This document shows positions 6,951-16,348 of a stretch of DNA of 64,000 nucleotides, piece by piece (positions within the stretch are counted from its first letter, which is position 1; the number at the start of each line of letters is the position of its first letter). Source of the DNA: Pseudoduganella armeniaca. GTDB taxonomy: Bacteria > Pseudomonadota > Gammaproteobacteria > Burkholderiales > Burkholderiaceae_D. Where the stretch lies: positions 992,001-1,056,000 of the forward strand of contig NZ_CP028324.1 of assembly GCF_003028855.1 (NCBI RefSeq). The letters are read 5' to 3'. The translations under genes were made by a program, and so were the position numbers. A model generated the notes under the pieces. It had not been told where the DNA came from and searched no databases. It saw only the letters and a program-made list of their open reading frames with translations.

Positions 6951-8675
6951 GTGAATCCCACCCAAATTCCCCGCCGCCTGATCGCCGTCGCGGCAGCCTT
7001 GCTGATGGCCGCACCCGCCGCCATGACGGCGCCGCAGCCGCTGGCGCCTGCCAACGTGCCCAACCTGCCGAGCCTGGGCGACACGTCGCGCGAGGCCCTG
7101 TCTCCCGTTACCGAGCGCAAGCTGGGCGAGGAGATCATGCGCGACATCCGCTTCGACCGCGACTACCTCGACGATCCGCCCATCCTCGAATACCTGAACA
7201 CGCTGGGCAACAACCTGGTGGCGGCGCGGCCGGGTGCGCGCGGCGAAGCGAATTACGACTATTTCTTCTTCTGCGTGCGCGATCCGATGCTGAACGCATT
7301 CGCGCTGCCGGGCGGTTTCATCGGTGTGCACTCCGGGCTGCTGCTGGCCGCGCAAACGGAGTCGGAGCTGGCGTCCGTCTTGTCGCACGAGATCGGCCAC
7401 GTGGCGCAGCGCCATATCGCGCGCCAGCTGGGCGAGCAGAAGACCGATGCGCTGATTCCGCTGGCGGCGATGGTGCTGGCGGCGCTGGCGGCGAAATCCA
7501 ATCCGGATGCGGCGATGGGCGTCATGATGGGCGGGCAGGGCCTGGCCATCCAGCGCCAGCTGAACTTCGGCCGCGACGCCGAACGGGAAGCCGATCGCAT
7601 CGGCTTCCAGATCATGGGCGCGGCCGGCTACGAGACCAATGGCATGGTGGCGTTCTTCCAGCGCTTGCAGGTGGCCACGCGCAACTACAGCGACCTGGTA
7701 CCCGCCTACCTGCAAAGCCACCCGCTGACGACGGAACGCATCGCCGACATCCAGGCGCGCATTCGCGAGCAGCCCTACCGCCAGAGAGTCGACGCGCTCG
7801 ACTTCTTCCTGGTGCGTGCGCGTGCGCGCGTGCTGCAGGACTTGTCCAGCAAGGGCCTGGCGGAGACCGAGGAATTCCTGCGCAACCAGTTGCAGCAGCC
7901 CAGCCGGCACCAGATCGCGTCGGCCCAGTACGGCATGGCGATCCTGGCCTTGAAACGCCGCGATTACGCCGGCGCGCAAAGCTGGCTGGACAAGACTGCC
8001 GCGACAATGGAGCGGCCGCCCGCCCCCGGCGCGTTCAGCTCGCCGCTGCCAAAGGGCATCGCCGACAGTGTGCTGGCCTACACGTCGCTGGAGATCAAGG
8101 TCGACCAGGAGGACAAGCCGGCCGTGATCGCCCAGGCCATCCGCGAAGGGGAGGCGGCGCATGCCAAGTTTCCGCTGTCGCGCGGCATTGTCTGGCAGTA
8201 TGCGGATGCGCTGATCAAGGGCGGCAAGCCGGAGCAGGCCGAACGCTTCCTGCGCGACCAGCTGCAGATGTACCGCAGCGAACCGGAGCTGCAGGATTTG
8301 CTGGCGCAGGCCTATTCGAAAATGGGCAAGATCGCGCTGCAGCACATCGCACTGGCCGAGTCGTATGCGCTCTTGGGTGGCACCCAGGCCGCGCTGGACC
8401 AACTGGTGCTGGCGCGCAAGGCGCCCGATGCGTCGTTCTATGAGCAGGCCGTCATCGATGCGCGCGAGCGCGAATGGCAGGCCAAGCGGCGTGAGGCGCT
8501 GGGCGACAAGGGCAAGGACAAGGACAAGGGGTTTGCTGTCAGTGGCAGCGTGAAGGCCGGGGCGGCGTCGGAGGTGCAGGAGCCCGCCGATCCTTCGTGC
8601 CGGGGGATGCTGGCCGATTCACCGCGTTGCGCGGCAGCGCCGCGGCAGACGCCTTGGGGACAGCAGCGGCGGTAG
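6951..8675 (+). CDS. bepA: Periplasmic M48 metalloprotease with TPR region (BepA-like)
   Basis: This is an exported zinc protease with C-terminal TPR repeats, the layout of BepA/YfgC, which cares for outer-membrane protein assembly. From the GTG at 6951 a signal peptide (RRLIAVAAALLMAAPAAMTA) is followed by the M48 site HEIGH near residue 146 and the third ligand in EREAD near 213. Residues from about 290 on are TPR-like helices. The far C terminus is charged, Lys-rich, then Cys-containing, and is probably disordered. GTG 6951 is preferred because the signal peptide follows directly; an ATG at 6912 would add 13 residues. It is divergent from moaC. Confidence 0.88.
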   Translation: MNPTQIPRRLIAVAAALLMAAPAAMTAPQPLAPANVPNLPSLGDTSREALSPVTERKLGEEIMRDIRFDRDYLDDPPILEYLNTLGNNLVAARPGARGEANYDYFFFCVRDPMLNAFALPGGFIGVHSGLLLAAQTESELASVLSHEIGHVAQRHIARQLGEQKTDALIPLAAMVLAALAAKSNPDAAMGVMMGGQGLAIQRQLNFGRDAEREADRIGFQIMGAAGYETNGMVAFFQRLQVATRNYSDLVPAYLQSHPLTTERIADIQARIREQPYRQRVDALDFFLVRARARVLQDLSSKGLAETEEFLRNQLQQPSRHQIASAQYGMAILALKRRDYAGAQSWLDKTAATMERPPAPGAFSSPLPKGIADSVLAYTSLEIKVDQEDKPAVIAQAIREGEAAHAKFPLSRGIVWQYADALIKGGKPEQAERFLRDQLQMYRSEPELQDLLAQAYSKMGKIALQHIALAESYALLGGTQAALDQLVLARKAPDASFYEQAVIDAREREWQAKRREALGDKGKDKDKGFAVSGSVKAGAASEVQEPADPSCRGMLADSPRCAAAPRQTPWGQQRR

Positions 8676-8688
8676 AGGGGAAACCCGA

Positions 8689-8743
8689 GGGGACAGGCAC
8701 CAATCCCAGGGCCGTCAAAGCCCTGAGATTGGTGCCTGTCCCC
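8689..8743. repeat. Interspersed palindrome (GGGGACAGGCACC type)
   Basis: A perfect 17-bp inverted repeat (arms 8689-8705 and 8727-8743) encloses a second 6-bp stem (CAGGGC/GCCCTG). It fills the gap between convergent bepA and the next gene. The outer 13 bp resemble those of the palindromes at 26319, 34975, 35563 and 41442. No T-run follows, so it is not a typical terminator. Confidence 0.88.
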
Positions 8744-8749
8744 GATGCT

Positions 8750-9337
8750 TCACGCCGCGGGGATGCGCACGAACCCCAGCCGCGTGGCCACCTCGTCCCG
8801 CGCGATGCGTTCAACTTCCACGGCCGTGCCACCGATCCGCACCGTCAGCTTGCCCTGCGGCCGCTCGATCCACGCGAGCAGCGCATCGTCCGCCAGCGGC
8901 TTGCCATCCAGCTCGAACCATTCCAGCGCCTGCGCGAAGTCGCGGTCGTCCAGCTGCGCGATGATGTCGCCCGCTTGCAGGATCAGTTCCCCCGCTTCGG
9001 TCAGGAATGCGGCCTGCGGCACTGGCAGCGGCTCGCCCGTATGCAGCACCAGCCCTTGCGCGGGATCGGTGCGGGCGACAAAGGGGGCAACTTCCAGATT
9101 GAGGAACACACGCTGCGGGCCGTTCTGGAAGAACCAGCAGCCGCGTTCGTCGCGCTGGTAGTTACGGTTGATAAAACCCACCAGCGCGGCGTTCGTCAGC
9201 TTGTCGCCGGGTAGGTCCTGCTGCTGCGCGCGCTCATCGCGCATGCGCCAGTTGCCGCGCGCGTCCAGCGCCAGCCAGCCGTAGCAGTGGGGTACGTTCG
9301 GCCATTTGGCCATTGCCTGTTTTACGATATCGTCCAT
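8750..9337 (-). CDS. Conserved hypothetical protein (DUF2946-like lineage uncertain)
   Basis: This 195-residue protein has no signal peptide or membrane span. It starts MDDIVKQAMAKWPNVPHCYGWL and contains GCWFFQNGPQRVFLNLEVAP, a strongly patterned segment I remember from betaproteobacterial conserved proteins, but I cannot name a function. It is the last gene of a minus-strand group: its start is 3 bp from the stop of the YheT-like hydrolase, so the two are translationally close. The C-terminal half is rich in beta-strand-like segments. Confidence 0.75.
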   Translation of the reverse strand: MDDIVKQAMAKWPNVPHCYGWLALDARGNWRMRDERAQQQDLPGDKLTNAALVGFINRNYQRDERGCWFFQNGPQRVFLNLEVAPFVARTDPAQGLVLHTGEPLPVPQAAFLTEAGELILQAGDIIAQLDDRDFAQALEWFELDGKPLADDALLAWIERPQGKLTVRIGGTAVEVERIARDEVATRLGFVRIPAA

Positions 9338-9340
9338 GGT

Positions 9341-10321
9341 TCAAGCATCGCACAGCGTGGCCGTTTGCGGCGCGCCGATACTGCGGCCGCCTTCGAGGAA
9401 GTGGATCATGCGGCGCGGCAGCCAGGCCAGGCTGCCGGGCAAGCGACCCGTCGCGAAGCCCACGTGGCCGCCTTCGGCCGGGTAGTCCAGCACCACGTGC
9501 GAGGACGCCTTGGTCGGCAGGTACTGGCCGGGCAGGAACGGGTCGTTGCGGGCGTTCAGCACCAGGGTCGGAACCGTGATGTCCTCCAGCACGTGCTTGG
9601 CGCTGGCGCGGTCCCAGTAGTCCTCCACGTTGCGGTAGCCGTGCAGCGGCGCCGTGACGATATTGTCGAAGGTGTAGAGGTCGGGCGCGGCGCGCATCGC
9701 GTCGACGTCGAACAGGCCGGGAAACTGCTGGTGCTTGGCCGCGCATTTCGGCTTCAGCGTTTGCAGGAACATGCGCTGGTAGACCTTGTTGAAGCCGCGC
9801 CCCAGCGCCTCGCCGCCGCGCGCCAGGTCCAGCGGGGCGGACACGGCCACGGCCGCATCCACAAATTCCGCCGCGTGCTGCCACTCGCCCAGCCAGCGCA
9901 GCAGCACGTTGCCGCCCAGCGAGACGCCGCAGGCGTAGAACTTGCCGGTTGCACGCGGGTGCAGGCGACGCAGGATCCAGTCGGCCTCCTGCGCGTCGCC
10001 CGAGTGGTAGAAGCGGGGTGCCAGGTTCGGCTCGCCCGAGCAGCCGCGGAAGTGGGGGATCGCACCGGACCAGCCACGGGCCACCAATTCTGCGCCTAGC
10101 GCTCGGCAGTAGTGGCTGTCCGACGAGCCTTCCAGCCCATGGAACAGCACGACAAACGGTGCGCCGGGTGTGCCGTCGATGAAATCGACGTCGATGAAGT
10201 CGCCATCCGGCGTCGGCCAGCGCTCGCGGCGAAACGCCACGGCCGGCTTCGGGATGCACTTGGCGGGGTAGATCGTCTGGAAGTGGCCGTTGGGCAGCCA
10301 CAGCGGCGCGGAATAGTTCAT
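9341..10321 (-). CDS. Alpha/beta hydrolase, YheT family
   Basis: This 326-residue protein belongs to the YheT/ABHD family of alpha/beta hydrolases. The N terminus LWLPNGHFQTIYP is diagnostic. The oxyanion region FHGLEGSSDSHY, nucleophile elbow GVSLGGN, acid in NARNDPF and His in GGHVGF make a complete catalytic triad. Substrate is not known for most members; lipid esters are likely. It sits between the NTF2-like gene (34 bp upstream) and the conserved hypothetical gene (3 bp downstream), so it belongs to a small operon. Confidence 0.92.
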   Translation of the reverse strand: MNYSAPLWLPNGHFQTIYPAKCIPKPAVAFRRERWPTPDGDFIDVDFIDGTPGAPFVVLFHGLEGSSDSHYCRALGAELVARGWSGAIPHFRGCSGEPNLAPRFYHSGDAQEADWILRRLHPRATGKFYACGVSLGGNVLLRWLGEWQHAAEFVDAAVAVSAPLDLARGGEALGRGFNKVYQRMFLQTLKPKCAAKHQQFPGLFDVDAMRAAPDLYTFDNIVTAPLHGYRNVEDYWDRASAKHVLEDITVPTLVLNARNDPFLPGQYLPTKASSHVVLDYPAEGGHVGFATGRLPGSLAWLPRRMIHFLEGGRSIGAPQTATLCDA

Positions 10322-10355
10322 CAGAAGATTCCGGGACAGTCCCGGATAAGTCCGA

Positions 10356-10778
10356 TCAATGCAGGATCTGCGATGGCGGCTCGGCCGGGACGGCGCCAGG
10401 CGCGATGGAGACGTGGTGTAGCACGATGCGCCAGCCCTTCGGCGTCTTCATGTAGACGTTGGTGGCGACCAGGTGCTGCGGTTCGCCCTGCGCGGCCGTG
10501 ACGCCCTCGACCACCGTGTGCACGGCGCTCATCAGGTTGTGCGTCTCGTGCAACTGTGACGGCCGGATGTGGCCGGCGCCGCCGTGTTCCAGCAGCATCG
10601 TCCACGATTCGCGGATGGCGCGATGGCCGACCAGGCGTGGCCCGCCGGGGTGCACGCAGACGACTTCCTCGTCGTCCGCCCACAGCGCCATCAGGGCTTC
10701 CACGTCGGCGCGGTTGAGCGCGTCGTAGAACGCCGCTTCCACTTCGGCGGGGCTGCCGTTCAGCTGTTTCTTCTTCAT
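10356..10778 (-). CDS. NTF2-like / SnoaL-fold protein
   Basis: This 140-residue protein matches the DUF4440/NTF2-like cone fold: AFYDALNRADVEALMALWADDEEVVCVHPGGPRLVGHRAIRESW, then later strands TNVYMKTPKGWRIVLHHVS. Such proteins can be isomerases, hydrolases or binding domains; nothing here fixes the reaction. Its start is 19 bp after the zinc-finger gene and it is followed by the YheT hydrolase, so the three are likely cotranscribed. Confidence 0.86.
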   Translation of the reverse strand: MKKKQLNGSPAEVEAAFYDALNRADVEALMALWADDEEVVCVHPGGPRLVGHRAIRESWTMLLEHGGAGHIRPSQLHETHNLMSAVHTVVEGVTAAQGEPQHLVATNVYMKTPKGWRIVLHHVSIAPGAVPAEPPSQILH

Positions 10779-10797
10779 CGCGCGCGGCTGGGCGGGA

Positions 10798-10989
10798 TCA
10801 GTGGTGGTGGACGGCCGTGCCCGGCTTGATGCGGTAGGCGGTACCGCAGTACGGGCATTTGGCCTCGCCGTTGGCGGCGAAATCCAGGAACACGCGCGGA
10901 TGGCCGGACCACAGCGGCATGGCCGGGTTCGGGCAAAATGCCGGCAGATCCTTACCTTCGAGTTCGACTGGCGTGGTGGCGTTGCTCAT
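10798..10989 (-). CDS. CHCC-type zinc-finger protein
   Basis: This 63-residue protein has the zf-CHCC pattern: CPNPAMPLWSGHPRVFLDF followed by CPYCGTAYRI, giving Cys, His, Cys and Cys as zinc ligands. The family is related to the small NDUFS6/13-kDa subunit of complex I but its role in proteobacteria is unclear. It is the first gene of the minus-strand operon and is divergent from azlC. Confidence 0.9.
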   Translation of the reverse strand: MSNATTPVELEGKDLPAFCPNPAMPLWSGHPRVFLDFAANGEAKCPYCGTAYRIKPGTAVHHH

Positions 10990-11175
10990 GTTCTGATGCT
11001 CCGGAGTTCAAAAAGCACGATTTTAACGGATTCGGGCAGCGCCCAGCATTCGCCGCTAAAATGACGGCCTTCGATATCCTCCTGTCAATGCCGACGCGCC
11101 AAGGCAATGCCGGGACCTTTTCATGCAACAGCCGCCAGCCATCGTTTCCAATGTGTGGCAGGAAAGCCACACCGA

Positions 11176-11925
11176 ATGCAGATGAGCGACGCACCCGACG
11201 TAACGACCCATGATCCGGCCGCCTGGCGCGACGGCGTCAAGACCGGTATTCCCACCCTGTTCGGCATCGGCGCCTGGGGCCTCGTCGTCGGTGTCGCCAT
11301 GATCAAGTCCGGGCTGACCTTGCCGCAGGCGTTGGGCATGACCCTGATCGTGTTTGCCGGCTCCGCCCAACTGGCTTCGCTGCCGCTGATCGCCGCCGGC
11401 GCGCCGATCTGGGTTATTTTCGCGACGGGCCTGGTGGTCAACCTGCGCTTCGTCATCTTTTCCGCGCTGCTGGCGCCGCACTTCGGCATGCTGCCGTGGT
11501 ACCAGCGCCTGCACCTGGGTTTTGTTTCCGGCGACATTTCCATCGCGCTGTTCCTGCAGCGCTACCCCGATCCGGCGCCGGCGCCCGGTAAATTGTCCTA
11601 CCTGAAGGGCTTGCTGTACCCGAACTGGGCTTCGTGGCAGGTCGGGTCGATTGCCGGCATTTTCCTCGGCAACGCCGTCCCGGCCGAATGGGGCCTGGGC
11701 TTTGCCGGCACCCTGGCCATCATCTGCGTCATGGTGCCGATGGTGGTCAGCCGCCCCGCGCTGTGCGGCGTGCTGGTGGCAGGCGCCGTGTCGGTGCTGG
11801 CGGCCGGCCTGCCGTACAAGCTGGGGCTGCTGGCCGCCGTGCTGGTCGGCATGGTCACCGCGATGACGGTCGAGGAGCTGGGCGACAAATTCGCCCCCGC
11901 CACTGGCAAGGAGGAGCGGCAATGA
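11176..11925 (+). CDS. azlC: AzlC-type branched-chain amino acid exporter, large subunit
   Basis: This membrane protein of about 249 residues is the larger half of an AzlCD exporter. Hydrophobic segments such as TLFGIGAWGLVVGVAMI, GMTLIVFAGSAQLA and AVLVGMVTAMTVEEL are typical of the family. I chose ATG 11176 because AGGAAAG precedes it by nine bases and the longer frame from 11107 encodes no family sequence. It overlaps azlD by four bases (ATGA), as usual for this pair. Export of branched-chain amino acids is known for relatives; the substrate here is inferred. Confidence 0.9.
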   Translation: MQMSDAPDVTTHDPAAWRDGVKTGIPTLFGIGAWGLVVGVAMIKSGLTLPQALGMTLIVFAGSAQLASLPLIAAGAPIWVIFATGLVVNLRFVIFSALLAPHFGMLPWYQRLHLGFVSGDISIALFLQRYPDPAPAPGKLSYLKGLLYPNWASWQVGSIAGIFLGNAVPAEWGLGFAGTLAIICVMVPMVVSRPALCGVLVAGAVSVLAAGLPYKLGLLAAVLVGMVTAMTVEELGDKFAPATGKEERQ

Positions 11926-12251
11926 GCGACGTCGAGATCTGGATCGTCATCGCGGCGCTGGCCGTGTCCACGGCGATCACCCGCAGCGGCTTCTGGCTGG
12001 TCGGTCACAAGGTGACGATCCCGCGCCGCGTGCAGGAAATGCTGCGCTATGCGCCCTCGTGCGCGCTGGCCGCCATCATCGGCCCGGACCTGCTGCTGGA
12101 CCCGTCCACGCAGGCCTTTACGGTGATGAACGAGAAGGTACTGGCCGGCATCGCGGCGATTGGCTGGTACCTGTGGCGCCGCAATATGCTGGAGACGATC
12201 GTGTTCGGCATGTTGTTTTTTACAGCGCTGAGGTTGTTGCATTTGTTCTAA
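11922..12251 (+). CDS. azlD: AzlD-type exporter, small subunit
   Basis: This 109-residue protein has four predicted membrane segments (VEIWIVIAALAVSTAITR, PSCALAAIIGPDLLL, VLAGIAAIGWYLW, ETIVFGMLFFTALRLLHL) and the AzlD motif TRSGFWL. Its start codon overlaps the azlC stop (ATGA), implying translational coupling and a fixed ratio of the two subunits. Confidence 0.9.
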   Translation: MSDVEIWIVIAALAVSTAITRSGFWLVGHKVTIPRRVQEMLRYAPSCALAAIIGPDLLLDPSTQAFTVMNEKVLAGIAAIGWYLWRRNMLETIVFGMLFFTALRLLHLF

Positions 12252-12320
12252 TGGATAAGTCGGCAACCCCGGGCTTGCGGTAAAATAGCGGTCTTTCTAC
12301 CACTTGTCCTTTGGGAAACC

Positions 12321-13535
12321 ATGCAAGCTGTTCTGAACTTCACTCGCCTCGACGATCTGATCGCGCAAAACGCGCTGCAAGGCAAGCGGGTCTTCATCCG
12401 CGCCGACCTCAACGTGCCGCAGGATGATGCCGGCAACATTACCGAAGACACCCGCATCCGCGCCTCCGTGCCGGCCATCGCCGCCGCCGTCAAGGCCGGC
12501 GCCAAGGTGATGGTGACGTCCCACCTGGGCCGTCCGACCGAAGGCGAGTTCAAGCCGGAAGACAGCCTGGCGCCCGTCGCTGCCCGTCTGGCCGAGCTGC
12601 TGGGCCAGCCGGTGGAACTGAAACAGGACTGGATCGACGGTGCCGGCCTGGACAACCTGCAGGACGGCCAGGTCGTGCTGCTGGAAAACGTGCGCGTCAA
12701 CAAGGGCGAGAAGAAGAACAGCGACGAGCTGGCCCAGAAGATGGCCAAGCTGTGCGACGTCTACGTCAACGACGCGTTCGGCACCGCCCACCGCGCCGAA
12801 GCCTCGACCCACGGCATCGCGAAATTCGCGCCGATCGCCGCCGCCGGCCCGCTGCTGGCCGCCGAGCTGGACGCGCTGGGCAAGGCGCTGGGCGCGCCGG
12901 CCCGTCCGCTGCTGGCGATCGTCGCCGGCTCGAAAGTGTCGACCAAGCTGTCGATCCTGAAATCGCTGGCCGACAAGGTCGACAACCTGATCGTCGGCGG
13001 CGGCATCGCCAACACGTTCATGCTGGCCGCCGGCCTGAAGATCGGCAAGTCGCTGGCCGAACCGGACCTGGTGGAAGAAGCCAAGGCCATCATCGACCTG
13101 ATGGCCAAGCGCGGCGCGCAAGTGCCGATCCCAACGGACGTGGTGTGCGCGAAAGAATTCTCGCCGACGGCCGCGGCCACGGTGAAAGCCGTGGCGGACG
13201 TGGCGGACGACGACATGATCCTGGACATCGGCCCGGAAACGGCCAAGCAGCTGGCCGCGCAGATCGCCGCCTCCGGCACGATCGTGTGGAACGGCCCGGT
13301 CGGCGTGTTCGAGTTCGACCAGTTCGGCAACGGCACCAAGACCCTGGCCATGGCGATTGCCGAGTCGAAAGGCTTCTCCATCGCGGGTGGCGGCGACACG
13401 CTGGCCGCGATTGCAAAATACGCCATTACCGATAAAATTGGTTATATCTCGACCGGCGGCGGCGCCTTCCTGGAGTTCCTCGAAGGCAAAACCCTGCCGG
13501 CGGTGGAAGTGCTGGTGTCCCGCGCCGGTCAATAA
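12321..13535 (+). CDS. pgk: Phosphoglycerate kinase
   Basis: This 404-residue glycolytic enzyme interconverts 1,3-bisphosphoglycerate and 3-phosphoglycerate. It shows RVFIRADLNVP, SHLGRP, the hinge/substrate segment NDAFGTAHRAEAST and the C-terminal nucleotide site GGGDTLAAI with STGGGAFLEFLEG. Length is standard. A TAAAAT box at 12281-12286 is a plausible -10. It is followed by its own terminator and then pyk and fba, a glycolysis block common in Burkholderiales. Confidence 0.98.
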   Translation: MQAVLNFTRLDDLIAQNALQGKRVFIRADLNVPQDDAGNITEDTRIRASVPAIAAAVKAGAKVMVTSHLGRPTEGEFKPEDSLAPVAARLAELLGQPVELKQDWIDGAGLDNLQDGQVVLLENVRVNKGEKKNSDELAQKMAKLCDVYVNDAFGTAHRAEASTHGIAKFAPIAAAGPLLAAELDALGKALGAPARPLLAIVAGSKVSTKLSILKSLADKVDNLIVGGGIANTFMLAAGLKIGKSLAEPDLVEEAKAIIDLMAKRGAQVPIPTDVVCAKEFSPTAAATVKAVADVADDDMILDIGPETAKQLAAQIAASGTIVWNGPVGVFEFDQFGNGTKTLAMAIAESKGFSIAGGGDTLAAIAKYAITDKIGYISTGGGAFLEFLEGKTLPAVEVLVSRAGQ

Positions 13536-13551
13536 GAGCCGGCCAGGATCG

Positions 13552-13589
13552 AGCGCAGCGCCTGGTCGCCAGACCCGCTGCGCTTTTTC
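13552..13589 (+). terminator. Rho-independent terminator after pgk
   Basis: A 9-bp stem AGCGCAGCG / CGCTGCGCT encloses an inner CTGG/CCAG stem and is followed by five T. It separates pgk from pyk, which starts 42 bp later. Confidence 0.85.
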
Positions 13590-13630
13590 TCCGCTATTTC
13601 TCTCCAATCACCGTTTCCAAGGAACCCTCA

Positions 13631-15079
13631 ATGTCCCGTGGCACCAAAATCGTCGCAACCATCGGCCCCGCTTCCACCGACCTGCAAGTGTTGACGCGGA
13701 TGATCCGCGCCGGGGTGGACGTCGTGCGGCTGAACTTCTCGCACGGCAAGGCACAGGATCACATCGATCGCGCCAACCTGGTGCGGCAGGCGGCGGCGGA
13801 GTGCGGGCGGGAAGTGGCCATCATGGCCGACATGCAGGGTCCGAAGATTCGTGTCGGCAAATTCGAAGGCGGCAAGATCGACCTGGCCAACGGCGACAAG
13901 TTCATCCTGGACGCCAAATGGGGCGAAAACGGCGAGCTGGGCAACCAGGAACGCGTCGGCCTCGACTATAAAAACCTGCCGAACGACCTGCGCGCGAAAG
14001 ACGTGCTGCTGCTCAACGACGGCCTGATCGTGCTGGTCGTCGACAAGATCGTCGGCAGCGAGATCTATACCACGGTAAAAATCGGCGGCGAGCTGTCCAA
14101 CAACAAGGGCATCAACCGCCAGGGCGGCGGCCTGACCGCGCCGGCCCTGACCGCGAAGGACATGGAAGACATCAAGACGGCGATGAGCTTCCAGGCCGAC
14201 TACCTGGCCATTTCGTTCCCGAAAAACGCCACGGACATGGAGATGGCGCGCCAACTGGCGAACATCGCCGGCGAACCCTACGGCCACAAGCCGCAGATGA
14301 TCGCCAAGATCGAGCGCGCGGAAGCCATTCCCGCGCTGCAGGAAATCCTGAACGCCTCCGATGGCATCATGGTCGCCCGTGGCGACCTGGCTGTCGAAGT
14401 GGGCAATGCCGCCGTGCCCGCGCTGCAGAAGCGCATGATCCGCATGGCGCGCGAATCGAACAAGATTGCCATCACCGCGACGCAGATGATGGAATCGATG
14501 ATTTTCAATGCCGTCCCCACGCGCGCGGAAGTGTCCGACGTGGCCAACGCCGTGCTGGACGGCACCGATGCCGTGATGGCGTCGGCCGAAACCGCTTCCG
14601 GCCGCTACCCGGTCGAGACCGTCGAAATGATGGCCGCCGTCTGCGTGGAAGCCGAGCGTTCCGAATACAACAAGCTGGATGCCGATTTCCTGAACGTGCG
14701 CTTCACGCGCATCGACCAGTCGATCGCCTACGGTGCCCTGTTTACCGCCCACCACCTGAGCGTGAAGGCGATCGTCGCCCTGACCGAATCCGGTTCGACG
14801 CCCCTGTGGATGAGCCGTCACAATATCGACACCCCGATCTTCGCCCTGACGCCCAGCGTGACCACGCAGCGCAAGGCTTCGCTGTACCGCAACGTGCGCG
14901 CGCATTACCTGCTGCAGCAAGGCACGAGCCGGGACGTGCTGAAGCAGGCCGAGGATCTGCTGGTCGAGCATGGCATTGCGAAGAAGGGCGACATGATTGT
15001 CGTCACGTGGGGCGAGCCGATGGGACAGGTCGGCGGCACCAACGCCCTGAAGATCGTCAAGGTAGGCGAGTTCAGCTAG
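13631..15079 (+). CDS. pyk: Pyruvate kinase
   Basis: This 482-residue enzyme converts phosphoenolpyruvate and ADP to pyruvate and ATP. Visible motifs are TKIVATIGPAS, RLNFSHG, the active-site strand MIAKIERAEA, IMVARGDLAVEVG and the helix TQMMESM. The final third (from about residue 355) is the regulatory C domain. Start ATG follows AAGGAACCC. It belongs to the pgk-pyk-fba block. Confidence 0.98.
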   Translation: MSRGTKIVATIGPASTDLQVLTRMIRAGVDVVRLNFSHGKAQDHIDRANLVRQAAAECGREVAIMADMQGPKIRVGKFEGGKIDLANGDKFILDAKWGENGELGNQERVGLDYKNLPNDLRAKDVLLLNDGLIVLVVDKIVGSEIYTTVKIGGELSNNKGINRQGGGLTAPALTAKDMEDIKTAMSFQADYLAISFPKNATDMEMARQLANIAGEPYGHKPQMIAKIERAEAIPALQEILNASDGIMVARGDLAVEVGNAAVPALQKRMIRMARESNKIAITATQMMESMIFNAVPTRAEVSDVANAVLDGTDAVMASAETASGRYPVETVEMMAAVCVEAERSEYNKLDADFLNVRFTRIDQSIAYGALFTAHHLSVKAIVALTESGSTPLWMSRHNIDTPIFALTPSVTTQRKASLYRNVRAHYLLQQGTSRDVLKQAEDLLVEHGIAKKGDMIVVTWGEPMGQVGGTNALKIVKVGEFS

Positions 15080-15159
15080 GTCGCACCCAGCCAAGGCGGG
15101 CGCCCGGTCACGAGCTGCGCAGCCCGCCGCACAGGTTTTTATTTGATTGGAGTATTACC

Positions 15160-16224
15160 ATGTCCCTCGTATCCATGCGTCAGCTGCTGGACCATGCCGC
15201 CGAACACGGCTATGGCCTGCCAGCCTTCAACGTCAACAACCTGGAACAGGTGCAGGCCATCATGGCTGCCGCCGACGCCGTCAACAGCCCGGTCATCATG
15301 CAGGCTTCCGCCGGCGCGCGTAAGTATGCCGGCGAGGCGTTCCTGCGCCACCTGATCGACGCAGCGGTCGAAGCCTACCCGCACATCCCCGTCGTCATGC
15401 ACCAGGACCACGGCCAGTCGCCGGCCGTCTGCATGGCCGCGATCCGCTCGGGCTTCACCTCCGTCATGATGGACGGCTCGCTGGAAGCGGACGGCAAGTC
15501 CGTTGCTTCGTACGACTACAACGTGGAAGTGTCGCGTGAAGTCGTCAAATTCTCGCACGCCATCGGCGTCACCGTGGAAGCGGAACTGGGCGTGCTCGGT
15601 TCGCTGGAAACGATGAAGGGCGACAAGGAAGACGGCCACGGCGCCGACGGCACGATGACCCGCGAACAGCTGCTGACGGACGTGGCGCAAGCTGCCGACT
15701 TCGTCGAGCGCACCCAGTGCGACGCGCTGGCGATCGCCATCGGTACCTCGCACGGCGCTTACAAGTTCACGCGCAAGCCGACCGGCGACATCCTGGCGAT
15801 CGACCGCATCAAGGAAATTCACGCGCGCATCCCGAACACCCACCTGGTGATGCATGGTTCGTCCTCCGTTCCGCAAGAACTCTTGGCGATCATCCGTGAA
15901 TTCGGCGGCGACATGAAGGAAACCTACGGCGTGCCAGTCGAGGAAATCCAGGAAGGCATCCGTCACGGCGTGCGCAAGATCAACATCGACACCGACATCC
16001 GCCTGGCGATGACGGCCGCGATCCGCAAGTTCATGTTCCAGAACCCGTCCAAGTTCGATCCGCGCGACTACCTGAAGCCGGCCCGCCTGGCGGCCGAGGA
16101 AGTCGTCAAGGCCCGTTTCCTGGCGTTCGGCTGCGAAGGCCGTGCTTCCCAGATCAAGCCGGTGCCGCTGGAAAAAATGGCAGAACGCTACAAGGCCGGT
16201 GAACTGGCCCAGATTGTGAAGTAA
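15160..16224 (+). CDS. fba: Class II fructose-bisphosphate aldolase
   Basis: This 354-residue zinc aldolase cleaves fructose-1,6-bisphosphate. The zinc and active-site segments HQDHGQSP, EAELGVLG, AIGTSHGAYKF and MHGSSSVP are all present, in the pattern of the Calvin-cycle-type class IIB aldolases. I chose ATG 15160, preceded by TTGGAG, because upstream residues in the open frame are antiparallel pyk shadow. A terminator follows. Confidence 0.97.
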   Translation: MSLVSMRQLLDHAAEHGYGLPAFNVNNLEQVQAIMAAADAVNSPVIMQASAGARKYAGEAFLRHLIDAAVEAYPHIPVVMHQDHGQSPAVCMAAIRSGFTSVMMDGSLEADGKSVASYDYNVEVSREVVKFSHAIGVTVEAELGVLGSLETMKGDKEDGHGADGTMTREQLLTDVAQAADFVERTQCDALAIAIGTSHGAYKFTRKPTGDILAIDRIKEIHARIPNTHLVMHGSSSVPQELLAIIREFGGDMKETYGVPVEEIQEGIRHGVRKINIDTDIRLAMTAAIRKFMFQNPSKFDPRDYLKPARLAAEEVVKARFLAFGCEGRASQIKPVPLEKMAERYKAGELAQIVK

Positions 16225-16284
16225 AATCCTGCCTTGGAACGGGCCGCGTGCAATAGCATGCAACAAGCGGCCCGGACTCACTCG

Positions 16285-16319
16285 ACCGGCGAGCGGGTTT
16301 TTCCCCCTCGCCGGTTTTC
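16285..16319 (+). terminator. Rho-independent terminator after fba
   Basis: A 9-bp stem ACCGGCGAG / CTCGCCGGT with an inner GGG/CCC pairing is followed by TTTT. Just upstream, at 16240-16274, a separate 8-bp inverted repeat CGGGCCGC/GCGGCCCG has no T-run. The terminator lies 29 bp before purC. Confidence 0.85.
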
Positions 16320-16348
16320 GCTTATTTTGCGTAAGACATTTCCCCTCC